A stretch of DNA of 55,924 nt from a virus: positions 1-55,924 of the IMG/VR virus record IMGVR_UViG_3300037246_000792. The stretch is one strand, 5' to 3'. Shown here in pieces: positions 30,592 to 38,793 of the stretch. The position numbers and the translations under genes were made by a program. The notes beneath the pieces are model-generated. The model saw nothing but the letters and a program-made list of their open reading frames with translations. It did no database searches and had not been told where the DNA came from. The number at the start of each line of letters is the position of its first letter. Position 1 is the first letter of the stretch.

Positions 30592-32001
30592 ATGGCAAAG
30601 GCAAAGAGCGTTGATGTGGCTGAGATGACACCGGCTGAGAAGAATGAGTTGTTGGAGCGGCTGGCTGAGGACATGGCTGAGGCTGCTGCTGACTGCAATG
30701 GGTCGCTGGTGCAGGCTCACTTTGAGGATGGTGACGAGGCTGCTGATACGCGTGACCGTCAGCGGACGCACAAGAAGGCGCACAAGTTGGCGCTTGAGAT
30801 CCTCAAGAGCGCAGAGCAGGAGATGGTTGACGCCATCATGGCGCGGTGTCCCTACCACGCCGATGACGTCAAGGTGCGCACAGTAACCATCACGCTGGGA
30901 CAGCTGGTGGATCGGCTGGAGAGTGGGGCAGTGGACATGGCACCGCCCTATCAGCGCAATGCTGACTTGTGGAGTAGCGCCAAGGTCTCGCAACTGTTCG
31001 AGTCGATGATCCTGAGACTTCCGATCCCTGTGTTCTACGTCCACGAGAAGGGTGATGTGTGGGCGATCGTCGATGGGCTGCAGCGTTGCGGCGGCATCAA
31101 TCGTGTCTGCATCGGTGGCATGAAGCTTCGCGGTATGGAGTACCTGCAGGAGTTGAACGGCAAGAAGCTGGCCGACCTGCCTTCCAGTCTCAAACGTCGC
31201 ATCGATGAGACGCAACTGACATTCCACGTGGTTGAAGAGTCGACACCCATCGAGGTGGTTTACAACCTGTTCAGCCGCATCAACACAGGGGGCATGAAGC
31301 TGAGTGCTCAGGAGCTTCGCAACGCGTTGCACCAGGGTCCGGCCATCGACGCCTTGCACGCCATGACGGACGACCAAGACTGGATGGCATGCACGGAAAG
31401 CAGCATCAGCGGCAAGCGCCAAGTCGACATGGAGTTTGCCCTGCGATGGTACGCTTTCGCGCGCCATGGAGCTGGTGCACTCAGGGAGTACAAGAGCAGC
31501 GACATGAACGGCTGGCTCAATGGCGCCATGGATGCGCTCAATGGCGAGGCTGACATTGAGCAGATCCGATCGGAGTGGAGTGACACCATGCAGCTGGCAT
31601 TCGCGATCTGGCAGGAGGATGCGTTCCGCAAGCCAGTCAATGAGGATGGCGACGGCAAACGCACTGGCGTCAACAAGGCGCTGTTTGACTCCATCGGCTG
31701 GGCTCTGCATCTGATCGCCATGTCTTGGCGCATCCAGGGGGGCAAGGCCATTGACGTGCTACTGGAGTCCATGGCCGAGCAGGCTGATCAGATCAAGGCG
31801 GAGTTCTTGGCATCCATGGAGGATGATGAAGAGTACATGGCCAGCATCACGCACAGCACGCGTGACAGGAAAGCGGTTGTCAAGCGCTTCAGCGTGGCTC
31901 TGAGGGTCTTGGTGAACAGCTGCGTTGATGTGGGTGATGATCTGGTGGAGAGAGTGCGGAAGTACACCACCGATGATGGTACGGTGGTTGAGCTGTTCTA
32001 G
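30592..32001 (+). CDS. DUF262 (GmrS/ParB-like) domain protein
   Basis: 469 aa. A helical N-terminal extension (1-100) with KKAHKLALEILKSAEQEM, then a DUF262 domain: APPYQRNADLWSS, LFESMILRLPIPVFYVHEKG, AIVDGLQRCGGINR, then NGKKLADLPSSLKRRI and LFSRINTGGMKLSAQELRNA. In full GmrSD enzymes this domain hydrolyses nucleotides and partners a C-terminal HNH nuclease; here the C-terminal half is helical without an HNH motif. In a phage it could exclude competitors, counter type IV restriction, or act on nucleotides. Function unproven; domain call firm. Confidence 0.85.
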   Translation: MAKAKSVDVAEMTPAEKNELLERLAEDMAEAAADCNGSLVQAHFEDGDEAADTRDRQRTHKKAHKLALEILKSAEQEMVDAIMARCPYHADDVKVRTVTITLGQLVDRLESGAVDMAPPYQRNADLWSSAKVSQLFESMILRLPIPVFYVHEKGDVWAIVDGLQRCGGINRVCIGGMKLRGMEYLQELNGKKLADLPSSLKRRIDETQLTFHVVEESTPIEVVYNLFSRINTGGMKLSAQELRNALHQGPAIDALHAMTDDQDWMACTESSISGKRQVDMEFALRWYAFARHGAGALREYKSSDMNGWLNGAMDALNGEADIEQIRSEWSDTMQLAFAIWQEDAFRKPVNEDGDGKRTGVNKALFDSIGWALHLIAMSWRIQGGKAIDVLLESMAEQADQIKAEFLASMEDDEEYMASITHSTRDRKAVVKRFSVALRVLVNSCVDVGDDLVERVRKYTTDDGTVVELF

Positions 32002-32227
32002 GGGGGGGTGTGATGGAACGCAGAGCGAGAGAGAGACTGCCAGAGGGACGCGCACGCGCACCGCCCTCAGGGGTTGTCCTGTGCTCCAGGTAAAACCAGT
32101 GAACAAGGGAAGTGATGTGAATTGAAGTCGCCCAGGATGGCAATGAGGCCATGTCCTGGGAGGTGTGTCCGTAACGGGACAAGCGTGAATGGGTGATGTG
32201 ATGCGATGGTGTGGGTAATGCCCACCA
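32002..32227 (+). promoter_or_regulatory. Structured leader with start-stop element
   Basis: No gene in these 226 bases. CCCAGGA (32131-32137) pairs with TCCTGGG (32154-32160), with an inner TGGC/GCCA stem; GTGGG (32211-32215) pairs with CCCAC (32221-32225). At 32101 GAACAAGGGAAGTG is followed by ATGTGA, a start codon directly before a stop; the same GAACAAGGGA sequence recurs at 32306 before the real start of the next gene. The duplication suggests a decoy or decayed ribosome-binding site. Confidence 0.45.
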
Positions 32228-32300
32228 GCCAGCCGCTAGAGGGTGCGTTCCTTGCGCCTCAACGGTAGCAGAATCAGGGGTTCGATTCCCTTGGCTGGCT
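32228..32300 (+). ncRNA. tRNA-like element C, 73 bases
   Basis: GCCAGCC (32228-32234) pairs perfectly with GGCTGGC (32293-32299). T-arm AGGGG-TTCGATT-CCCTT (32276-32292) is canonical in form, and CCTCAACGGTAGC (32256-32268) looks like a tRNA D-arm, but it lies next to the T-arm. Between acceptor and this segment is a long arm GAGGGTGCG/TGCGCCTC in place of D and anticodon arms. There is no usable anticodon loop. It ends 24 bases before the next start codon. Confidence 0.55.
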
Positions 32301-32323
32301 TTAACGAACAAGGGAGGTGGGTG

Positions 32324-32656
32324 ATGTGTGACCACTGTGGGGATTCCACTTGTGATGGTCCGATTGTGATGAATTTTGATGAGACCGTTGGTGGGCTGGT
32401 CAAGGGTATGGAATGCGCTATCGGCCGGCTAGTCCCCAATGACATGCCAGAGGAAGCGCAAGCCGATCTGATGGTCAAGCTGTTCACTGCTGTGGGCAAC
32501 ACTCTCGTTTCTCGTGGCTCTGTGGTTGCACTGGGGCCTGAGGGCGGAATGAGTCCTGAGAATGTGGCTGATGCCATGAGCATAGGGCTGTCAGTGCTTG
32601 GCGGTTCGATGCAAATCGTAGTGGTTGGCGCACCACCAAAGGCGGAGCGGCACTGA
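32324..32656 (+). CDS. Hypothetical protein with N-terminal CxxC, 110 aa
   Basis: GGGAGGTGGGTG directly precedes the ATG, the strong start signature of many genes here. It begins MCDHCGDSTCDGP, a small metal-binding knuckle, followed by helical segments (EAQADLMVKLFTAVGNTL, PENVADAMSIGLSVL) and a final beta strand MQIVVVGAPP. Family not recognised. Confidence 0.72.
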   Translation: MCDHCGDSTCDGPIVMNFDETVGGLVKGMECAIGRLVPNDMPEEAQADLMVKLFTAVGNTLVSRGSVVALGPEGGMSPENVADAMSIGLSVLGGSMQIVVVGAPPKAERH

Positions 32657-32859
32657 TGGCGTGGCAAAGGATGGCTCTTGAGGTGCTGAGGACAGTGGTG
32701 GTCCCTGTGGTGGTCGCTGTTGCTTCGGTGACTCTCACTGAGGTCATCCGCAGCAGGAGGGGAAGGGGTGGCAGTGCATCGAGAGTACATACCAAGGCCA
32801 GCGCGTCTGACTCTCAAAATGGAGGGAGTGAGGGTTCTAAATCTCAGGCTGGAGAGTGA
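32656..32859 (+). CDS. Small single-pass membrane protein, 67 aa
   Basis: Overlaps the previous stop (TGATG). A membrane helix VVVPVVVAVASVTLTEV follows the start, then a basic stretch IRSRRGRGG and a Ser/Gly-rich polar tail. Predicted inner-membrane protein with cytoplasmic or periplasmic tail. Role unknown; membrane proteins of this size in early regions often act in superinfection exclusion. Confidence 0.65.
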   Translation: MAWQRMALEVLRTVVVPVVVAVASVTLTEVIRSRRGRGGSASRVHTKASASDSQNGGSEGSKSQAGE

Positions 32860-33001
32860 CCAGGCAAGGCGGCTGGTGCGTGCTGTGAGGCAGTTGCAGC
32901 GCACGCACCATCTACACGACAATGACGTTGCTGACATGTTGCTGGCTCTAGTGCTGCAGGAGGTGGCGAGTCAGGCGATACAGGAGGGAGATGATGGGTA
33001 G
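32768..33001 (+). CDS. Hypothetical helical protein, 77 aa
   Basis: GTG at 32768 after AGGAGGGGAAGG, nested in the end of the membrane protein gene by 92 bases in another frame. LRLESDQARRLVRAVRQLQR followed by NDVADMLLALVLQEVASQAI is an amphipathic helical pair typical of small DNA-binding or ribbon-helix-helix-like proteins. An internal ATG at 32819 is an alternative start that would avoid most of the overlap. Confidence 0.6.
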   Translation: MAVHREYIPRPARLTLKMEGVRVLNLRLESDQARRLVRAVRQLQRTHHLHDNDVADMLLALVLQEVASQAIQEGDDG

Positions 33002-33248
33002 TGATGTGGAGGTGAGACGGGAACGCATCATGCGTAACTGTACAGCGCGACTGGCGCAGCTTGACGAGAGCTGGGTTGAGTTTGCGGAGCGCATGGGTGT
33101 GCATCGCAACACGCTGAGATACAAGGTGCGCAAGGCCGCTGAGGGCGGCTTAGACGCACGCCACTGGCTGGCTGAGGCTTTGGGTATCAATGACAACGCT
33201 GTGGACGCAGAGGATGTGCGAGCAGCAACACAGGACAAGGGTGATTGA
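32994..33248 (+). CDS. Helix-turn-helix DNA-binding protein, 84 aa
   Basis: Second of two tandem ATGs, 5 bases after GGAGGG. FAERMGVHRNTLRYKVRKAA is a clear helix-turn-helix with a winged or Fis-like look; the C-terminus is helical. Likely a transcription regulator of the early region, given the position ahead of the recombination genes. It is the only simple regulator of this type seen in the window. Confidence 0.75.
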   Translation: MGSDVEVRRERIMRNCTARLAQLDESWVEFAERMGVHRNTLRYKVRKAAEGGLDARHWLAEALGINDNAVDAEDVRAATQDKGD

Positions 33249-34453
33249 TGGATCTCATGACAAGGGTGTCAAATTCTCAGCGGTCCACGTTTGAGGCGTG
33301 CCGCTTTCTTTGGTTCTTGACGTCGGTGCTGGGGTTGCAGCGTCGAGTTGACGCAGCCCCTCTGGCCATCGGCCGCGCTTGGGGTGACATGCAAGATGCT
33401 TGGTGGGGTGAGCCTGCCACGCATGTTGAGAGTGTTGAGCGGTTGCCTTCTGCAAGGGGTGTGCTGGACAGGTGGGTTGAGAGTCAGGAGGCCATGCTGG
33501 AGGGTGGGTTCAGCACCACTGAGCTGAACCCTGCGTTTGACTTGGATGAGCTGGGTGAAGCGTCGTGCATGCTGTTGAGCATGATAGAGAAATACGATGC
33601 GGCGCACGGCAATTGTCAGGACGATGGGTCAACGCTCATCGGCACTGAGGTGGAGTTGGAGGTTCCGATCCCTGCTCGTCGTGCTGACTCCACAGTGCTG
33701 ACCTTCCTGGGATACCTGGACAAGCTCACGGTCGACGTCTACGGCCAATATTGGGTGGTCGAGCACAAGACTACAGTCAGCGACCTGGACAAGTGGATTG
33801 AGCAGCATGCCTATCAGCCACAGGCAGCAGGCTATGTGTGGGCGCTGATGAAGCAAGGGCACAAGGTGGGTGGGGTTGTCTACGACCTGACTCGCAAGGC
33901 GACTGCTCGTTTGCCAGAGGATTGGGGAGTCTTGAAAAGCGGGAAGTCTCTCTACAAGAAGCCGCCCTCAGTGCTTGACGCTGGCGACTTCGCGCGAACG
34001 CTGGCACTCAATGGGTTCACTGTCGATGGCGATGACTCTCCATTGTGGTACGCGGAGCTGATGGACAAGCTGAACCACCAGCAGAACCCATACTCCAGGC
34101 GCACGGTGCTCAGGTACACTCAGTCCGATCTGGATCGTGTGGCATCAGAGCTATACATTGTGGGTAGTGAGATCCATGCGGCACGTCGCAAGTCAATCCA
34201 TCTGCTGGAGGCCAAGGGGCGTCAGCAGCGGCTCTTGGTTGAGGATCCTGCAAGAGCGGGTATCCATCAAGAGGAGTGGCGTGGTGAGGCTCACAGGGCC
34301 ATCGTTGAGCATGGCAATTGCTATCCTCGCAATCAGTCAGCCTGTCAGCGCTGGGGCAAACCGTGCCCGATCTTGCAGGTGTGTCAGTACAGGCAGCGTG
34401 ACTCAATGGAGCTGGTGCAGCTTCGGAAGCCAAGGGAGGTGAGCAATGGCTAA
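33248..34453 (+). CDS. RecB/Cas4-type Fe-S exonuclease (PD-(D/E)XK)
   Basis: 401 aa from ATG 33248 in a TGATG overlap. Active-site motifs: GYLDK (D158) and VVEHKT (E172, K174), then QPQAAGYVWAL, the typical Q-Y of the RecB family. Four Cys for an iron-sulfur cluster: C18 in FEACRF and C366, C373, C379 in CQRWGKPCPILQVC. These nucleases resect DNA ends. With the Sak4-like ATPase, SSB and helicase it forms a recombination module. It overlaps the next gene by 8 bases. Confidence 0.9.
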   Translation: MDLMTRVSNSQRSTFEACRFLWFLTSVLGLQRRVDAAPLAIGRAWGDMQDAWWGEPATHVESVERLPSARGVLDRWVESQEAMLEGGFSTTELNPAFDLDELGEASCMLLSMIEKYDAAHGNCQDDGSTLIGTEVELEVPIPARRADSTVLTFLGYLDKLTVDVYGQYWVVEHKTTVSDLDKWIEQHAYQPQAAGYVWALMKQGHKVGGVVYDLTRKATARLPEDWGVLKSGKSLYKKPPSVLDAGDFARTLALNGFTVDGDDSPLWYAELMDKLNHQQNPYSRRTVLRYTQSDLDRVASELYIVGSEIHAARRKSIHLLEAKGRQQRLLVEDPARAGIHQEEWRGEAHRAIVEHGNCYPRNQSACQRWGKPCPILQVCQYRQRDSMELVQLRKPREVSNG

Positions 34454-35375
34454 GGCGGGCGATCTGTTCGAGAAGGTTGCAGGGATCAAGGTGCTTGTGT
34501 TTGGTGATCCTGGTGCTGGCAAGACCACATGGGGGGCACAGGCACCCAGTCCCTTGGTGCTGCTTACTGAGCACCATGGCCTGGCTTCGGTGGCATGTGC
34601 CAACCCTGATGCTGATGTGGTGTTGGTGCGCAACTGGACGCACCTGATGGAGCTACTCAAGGAGTTGAAGGCCGGAGTGGCTGAGGGTGGTGCGTCCTAC
34701 CGTGCCACTATCCAGGGGGAAGATCTGACATTTGACACGTTGGTTCTGGACAGCCTGACCAACGTTCACGAATCGATGGTTGAGACCTACGTGGAACCGG
34801 CTGGCGAAAAGGAGGTGATGAGGGCGTGGAACAAGGTCCAGCGGTACACCAAGGCCATGCTGCATGACCTACGATCGCTGCCCTGCAACGTGGTGGCTCT
34901 GTGTCTGGCCAAAGAGACCACCGACAGTGCCGACCGTAGGCGCGTTGTGCCCAGCATGTACGGGCAGATGAGTGGCCAGGTGGGTCAGTTTTTCTCTGCG
35001 GTGGGCTACTCCCACAAGCGCAATGGGGGGTATGCGATCGCATGGGAGTTGGCAGACGCCACCTACATCACCAAGCGCCCACCTGGCAGCAGCAAGCTCC
35101 TGCCCAGCTGCACCTTTGCATCAGACGAGGGTGATGGGTGCACGCTTGGGCAGATGGTTGGGGCGCTGTACCAGGGCGATGAGGCAGCTGCAGCAGCAGT
35201 GCTGTGGGAGCCCAAGGAGGTCAGTGACCGCAAGGCTGAGGCTGAGGCGCGAGTCAAGAAGGCTGAGGCTCTGAGGGCTGAGCAGGACGCCAGGACGGAG
35301 GGCAAGGGAAAGAGCAAGACGAAGGCAAAGAGCAAGGCAGGGACTGCAGGTCAGCAGGACATTGTGTTGCCCTGA
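34446..35375 (+). CDS. Sak4-like RecA-fold ATPase (single-strand annealing)
   Basis: 309 aa. Walker A is FGDPGAGKTTW (K26), Walker B near LTFDTLVLDSL, then VQRYTKAMLHDLRSLPCNVV and AKETTD, matching the AAA/Sak4 family. The last 80 residues are charged and low complexity with KGKSKTKAKSKAGT and a short end QQDIVLP. Sak4 proteins anneal single strands with help of SSB; an SSB gene follows. The nuclease gene before it overlaps, indicating coupling. Confidence 0.87.
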   Translation: MAKAGDLFEKVAGIKVLVFGDPGAGKTTWGAQAPSPLVLLTEHHGLASVACANPDADVVLVRNWTHLMELLKELKAGVAEGGASYRATIQGEDLTFDTLVLDSLTNVHESMVETYVEPAGEKEVMRAWNKVQRYTKAMLHDLRSLPCNVVALCLAKETTDSADRRRVVPSMYGQMSGQVGQFFSAVGYSHKRNGGYAIAWELADATYITKRPPGSSKLLPSCTFASDEGDGCTLGQMVGALYQGDEAAAAAVLWEPKEVSDRKAEAEARVKKAEALRAEQDARTEGKGKSKTKAKSKAGTAGQQDIVLP

Positions 35376-35423
35376 TCGAACTGAACAGGAAACGGCGCAG
35401 AGCGCCATGAGAGGAGTGAGAGA

Positions 35424-35981
35424 ATGGGTAGAGGAGATTTTGATACAGGCGAGGACTATGACATCCAGATCAAGCCAGGTCGTCACCTGGTGCAGATCAC
35501 CAGGGCGGTGGTGGCAGAGTCCAAGAAAGGAAACGACATGATCAGCATGCGGATCCACGTCATCACTGGCCCTGCTGCTGGTGCGTGGTTCCGCGAGTGG
35601 ATCAGCCTGACCCCTGGGCGGAACGGCTACGGCAAGCTCCAGAAGGTCTGTCTGGCCCTGGGTGTCGTCGGGACTCGCAATGACGAGGCGGGGCTTGAGC
35701 CGCATGACCAGGCCAGCGTGCATCAGCACCTCCTGGGCAGGGTGTTGGTGTGCAATACGTCGGTCGAGAAAGGGGAGTGGAACGGCAAGGAGCGCACCCA
35801 GATCCGCGCCGATGGGTATGAGGCATTGCCCGTCAAGGCCGCAGAGGCACTCTTGCTCAAGCACGAGAGCGGCCAGCCCGCGCTTCCAGGCGATGCCTAT
35901 GAGGACTGGGAGGGCAACGATGTGCGACCCGTCGAGGGTGGCGGTGGGTTCTCTGGTGAGGGCGATGGGATTCCGTTCTAG
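35424..35981 (+). CDS. Single-stranded DNA-binding protein (DUF669-like)
   Basis: 185 aa, preceded by GAGAGGAGTGAGAG. N-terminal beta barrel with QIKPGRHLVQITRAVVAESK followed by ISMRIHVITGPAAGAWFREW, then KLQKVCLALGVVG. The C-terminus is acidic and ends GEGDGIPF, the IPF tip that SSBs use to recruit partners. Acts on replication and annealing intermediates with the Sak4-like protein. Confidence 0.87.
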   Translation: MGRGDFDTGEDYDIQIKPGRHLVQITRAVVAESKKGNDMISMRIHVITGPAAGAWFREWISLTPGRNGYGKLQKVCLALGVVGTRNDEAGLEPHDQASVHQHLLGRVLVCNTSVEKGEWNGKERTQIRADGYEALPVKAAEALLLKHESGQPALPGDAYEDWEGNDVRPVEGGGGFSGEGDGIPF

Positions 35982-36003
35982 GCAGGTGGTCAGCAGTGGC
36001 CCT

Positions 36004-36043
36004 GGCCCCTTGTGAGTTGACGCTTGCAAGGGGTCTTTCTTTT
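36004..36043 (+). terminator. Intrinsic terminator after the SSB gene
   Basis: GGCCCCTTG (36004-36012) pairs with CAAGGGGTC (36027-36035), with one GU, followed by TCTTTCTTTT ending at 36043. It lies 23 bases after the SSB stop and just before the ribosome-binding site of the initiator gene. It marks the end of the recombination transcription unit, and downstream genes probably need a promoter or antitermination. Confidence 0.82.
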
Positions 36044-36058
36044 GAGTGGAGGTGGGTG

Positions 36059-36820
36059 ATGAATCAGCTCAAGGTTGTGGCTGGGCTGCTGTATTGGTAT
36101 GCGGTGGCCAACCGGCTGGGTCAGATTGAGGGTAGGAGAGTGGCAGAGCTGTTGGTGTGTGGTGAGGCTGAGGCAATGCGCTTGGTTGTTGGTGCGTGTC
36201 AGATTGACGACAGGCTTAGCGTGAGGCGTGGCGCAGTGATGGTGAACGCGCTACTCATGCCGACTGGCAAGAAGCCAGCACCCAAGGCCAAGACGGACAA
36301 GGCGAGCAGTGCCAACGTCCGTCAAGTGTTTGACCACTGGATGAAGGCAACAGGACGTAAGCGTGGGAAGGCCCAGCTGACGCCAGGAAGGGCCAGGGCT
36401 ATCAGTGCAAGGCTCAAGGAGGGCTATACCGTCAAGCAGCTCTGTGAGGCTGTGGACGGCTGCGCTGGCTCTGCCTGGCATCAGGGAGAGAATGACAACA
36501 ACAGACGCTATGATGACCTGACACTCATCTGCAGGAGTGGTGAGAAAGTGGAGGGGTTTATTGACCTCAATGGCTCAGGGGATAGGGGGAAAGCGAAGGG
36601 TAAAACAGTGCAGACAACCAGCTATGAGCCCGACGATGTCTACCTGGCTGATCTCCTGTACAGCGAGAAGGACCCTGCCGCGGGGCTGCCCAAGTTCACG
36701 GAGGTGCTGAGGGATGCCAGCGCTGACGCCATCGAGCGATGGCTACAGCCTGCCTCCGATTGGTATCATCTGCCCGTCAGCCAGATCCGCGAACAAATAC
36801 AGGGGGTGAGTTGTGACTGA
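36059..36820 (+). CDS. Replication initiator, DnaD/O-like
   Basis: 253 aa from ATG 36059, preceded by GGAGGTGGGTG. The region RQVFDHWMKATGRKRGKAQL followed by SARLKEGYTVKQLCEAVDGC and AWHQGENDNNRRYDDLTLIC is the C-terminal replisome-organiser domain of phage O/DnaD-type proteins, with the YDDL..ICR block. It binds the origin and brings in the helicase loader encoded next (8-base overlap). The initial part (about 1-75) is helical, perhaps a winged helix. Confidence 0.82.
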   Translation: MNQLKVVAGLLYWYAVANRLGQIEGRRVAELLVCGEAEAMRLVVGACQIDDRLSVRRGAVMVNALLMPTGKKPAPKAKTDKASSANVRQVFDHWMKATGRKRGKAQLTPGRARAISARLKEGYTVKQLCEAVDGCAGSAWHQGENDNNRRYDDLTLICRSGEKVEGFIDLNGSGDRGKAKGKTVQTTSYEPDDVYLADLLYSEKDPAAGLPKFTEVLRDASADAIERWLQPASDWYHLPVSQIREQIQGVSCD

Positions 36821-37727
36821 GCTACCTGCAGACATACTGGCCCTGCTGCCAGCTGGGTTCCGAGACGTTAGAGCGCCTGCATTTTGCAAGAGTTGTGGCG
36901 AGGGGATACCGCGCTACCCAGGTGCATGGACCTGCATCGACTGCGCAAGGGCTGAGTGTCAGCTGATGACTGATGAGGCGGTGCAGACCTTCAGTAAGGG
37001 TGAGTATGCTGAGGCTCGCAAGGCGGACGGTGGTGAGTGTGGCAAATGCCCATCGTGTGAGGGTGAGCAGTACATAAGTCAGGACCTGTGGAAGGGCGGC
37101 CATGTGTACGCCACCGCAGAGCCATGCCCAGGCAAGGTGCTACGGCGACGTCTTGATCTGTTTAACGCTGCCAAGTGTCCAGGCAAGCACCATGCGTGTG
37201 GATTCGGAAACTATGAGGTGTTCTCACCTGCCATGGGGGTCATCAGCACATGGGTCAAGCAGTGGGCTGTGGATTACATACCCAACACCATGGGGCAGAG
37301 GGGCATTCTGCTGGGTGGTCGGCACGGAACAGGCAAGACACACCTGCTGGTGGCCCTGGTGCGTCACCTGACTATTGGCAGGGGGATCCCTTGTCAGTAT
37401 CTGGATTGGGGTGACTTGGTCCAGAAGATGCGCAGCGGGTTCAGCAAGAACACAGACAGTGAGGAGGTCCTACGTCCCTACATGACTACGCCTGTGCTGG
37501 TGCTTGATGAGCTGGGTAAGGGCGAGGCCAAGGAATGGAAACTTGACGCATTGGAGGGGCTGATTGACAGGCGCTATCGCAATGAGGCAGTGGTGACGTT
37601 GGTGGGCACCAACTTGGGTGACAAGGATCTGAGGGGCAAGGTGGGTGAGCGCATCATGAGCAGGCTGGCTGAGGGCAGCAGGCAGATGGTGCTTCAGTGC
37701 GATGACTACCGACGCAGGAGGGGGTGA
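36813..37727 (+). CDS. DnaC-like helicase loader (AAA+) with N-terminal zinc fingers
   Basis: 304 aa, GTG start inside the end of the initiator gene. Walker A GGRHGTGKTHLLVALV (K175), Walker B VLVLDELG (D232, E233), sensor VTLVGTN and arginine RIMSRLAEGSR fit DnaC/IstB. The first 125 residues hold Cys pairs in CKSCGEG, CIDC, CGKCPSCEG and a late CPGKHHACG, so one or two zinc sites. It loads the host DnaB-type helicase, as the window has no DnaB. Confidence 0.9.
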   Translation: MTELPADILALLPAGFRDVRAPAFCKSCGEGIPRYPGAWTCIDCARAECQLMTDEAVQTFSKGEYAEARKADGGECGKCPSCEGEQYISQDLWKGGHVYATAEPCPGKVLRRRLDLFNAAKCPGKHHACGFGNYEVFSPAMGVISTWVKQWAVDYIPNTMGQRGILLGGRHGTGKTHLLVALVRHLTIGRGIPCQYLDWGDLVQKMRSGFSKNTDSEEVLRPYMTTPVLVLDELGKGEAKEWKLDALEGLIDRRYRNEAVVTLVGTNLGDKDLRGKVGERIMSRLAEGSRQMVLQCDDYRRRRG

Positions 37728-37731
37728 GCCC

Positions 37732-37932
37732 ATGGAGACTCGCCAAGTACAGGTTAGGGTGGGTGATTTGGAGTTTCAGTTATTCACTCAGTGCCTGGTG
37801 GAGTACTGGTGTTCTGAGTGTGGACGGAAGTGGGCAGAGTGGCAGTTCATACCGACGAGTCAGAACAGGAACAGGCAATGCAAGTGTGGCGCCATGCCGT
37901 GCGATTGCCACGTGTGCAGAGGTGAGACATGA
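37732..37932 (+). CDS. Zinc-ribbon protein, 66 aa
   Basis: ATG 37732 after AGGAGGGGGTGAG. Beta N-terminus (VQVRVGDLEFQLFTQ), then CSECGRKWAEWQF and CKCGAMPCDCHVC, a two-part zinc site. Overlaps the HNH gene by 4 bases (ATGA). One of the set of small zinc proteins in this phage; may bind nucleic acid. Confidence 0.75.
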   Translation: METRQVQVRVGDLEFQLFTQCLVEYWCSECGRKWAEWQFIPTSQNRNRQCKCGAMPCDCHVCRGET

Positions 37933-38348
37933 GTCCGATACGACCAGAGAACAAGGCGCGCTATCCGGCCAACTGGGAGGCCATCAGCAAGCGCATTCGG
38001 TTCGATCGTGCTGATGGTCGATGTGAGTGCACTGGTCAGTGCGGAGCGGAGCATAGGTATGGGATGGGACCTGACCGATGCAATGCGCCTCACGCACAGT
38101 TCATCTGGCGTGATCCTGAGTCCAGTGCATATTTTCGCTATGATGTGACCGGCTATCGTCGTGTGCGCATCATCCTCACGGTGGCTCACCTGGACCATCA
38201 GCCAGAGAATTGCGACGAGTCCAACCTGCTGGCCATGTGTCAGCGGTGCCACCTCAGGTACGACCGTGAGCACCATGCAGAGCAGAGGCGACTGAACAAG
38301 GACAAGGCAGCTGGTCAGGCTGCGCTCTTCAACGGAGGCGATGGATGA
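37929..38348 (+). CDS. HNH endonuclease
   Basis: 139 aa. Two Cys pairs (CECTGQCG, NLLAMCQRCHLRYD) frame LTVAHLDHQPENCDESNLLA, which supplies the HNH residues (AHLDH, N, and H of CHLRYD). This compact form is common in phages near replication or packaging genes and nicks or cuts DNA. Overlaps both neighbours by 4 bases. It may be free-standing homing or part of DNA processing. Confidence 0.85.
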   Translation: MSPIRPENKARYPANWEAISKRIRFDRADGRCECTGQCGAEHRYGMGPDRCNAPHAQFIWRDPESSAYFRYDVTGYRRVRIILTVAHLDHQPENCDESNLLAMCQRCHLRYDREHHAEQRRLNKDKAAGQAALFNGGDG

Positions 38349-38551
38349 CTGAGCTGAAGCGACTTGAGAAGCAATACGCAGATGCGGTGAAGGACTCGGC
38401 CAAGTGGGCGGAGAGGAGGCGATCCCTTCCGCCAGGGTCAACCAGGGCAAGGGTCACCACGGCAAATGCCAGGTGGGCTCAGGCAGCTGAGCATCGTGAC
38501 AGACTGCAAGAGGAGCTTGCGGCCATGCGAGCAAAGACAGGAGGTGGGTAA
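38345..38551 (+). CDS. Small coiled-coil protein, 68 aa
   Basis: Overlaps the HNH gene by 4 bases. Entirely helical and charged: LKRLEKQYADAVKDSAKWAE, then RWAQAAEHRDRLQEELAAMR. A short Pro/Ser break (SLPPGS) divides two helices, suggesting an antiparallel hairpin. No family known. Confidence 0.7.
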   Translation: MTELKRLEKQYADAVKDSAKWAERRRSLPPGSTRARVTTANARWAQAAEHRDRLQEELAAMRAKTGGG

Positions 38552-38793
38552 TGATTGAGGTCAGGATTGCTGTGAGCGTGTGTGAGTGTGGCTCATGGGG
38601 TGCATCAGGGATGGGTAGGGTTGAGGGTGAGTCTGCTGAGAACTTTGCGGCTGAGGAGATGGTTCAGCAGTGCGAGTGTGACGATGAGGGCAGTGAGACG
38701 CGTGTCTCATACGTGACGGCCAAGGTGCCTGAGGTGGTCATCCAGCCTGTGGTCACTGTTGATGCTGAGAGCGTTGATGGTGGTGTGGCGTGA
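38551..38793 (+). CDS. Hypothetical protein with Cys pair, 80 aa
   Basis: GGAGGTGGGTA before the ATG, which overlaps the preceding stop by one base. Starts VRIAVSVCECGSWGASGMG, later QQCECDDEGSETRVSYV: two CxC pairs and beta strands. C-terminal Val-rich strand VVIQPVVTVDAES. Probably a small metal-binding beta protein. Confidence 0.7.
   Translation: MIEVRIAVSVCECGSWGASGMGRVEGESAENFAAEEMVQQCECDDEGSETRVSYVTAKVPEVVIQPVVTVDAESVDGGVA

Noticed and set aside
37929-38348. HNH gene as part of a restriction system with the MT-A70 methylase
   Set aside because: The genes are 5 kb apart and each type is common alone in phages; nothing links them.
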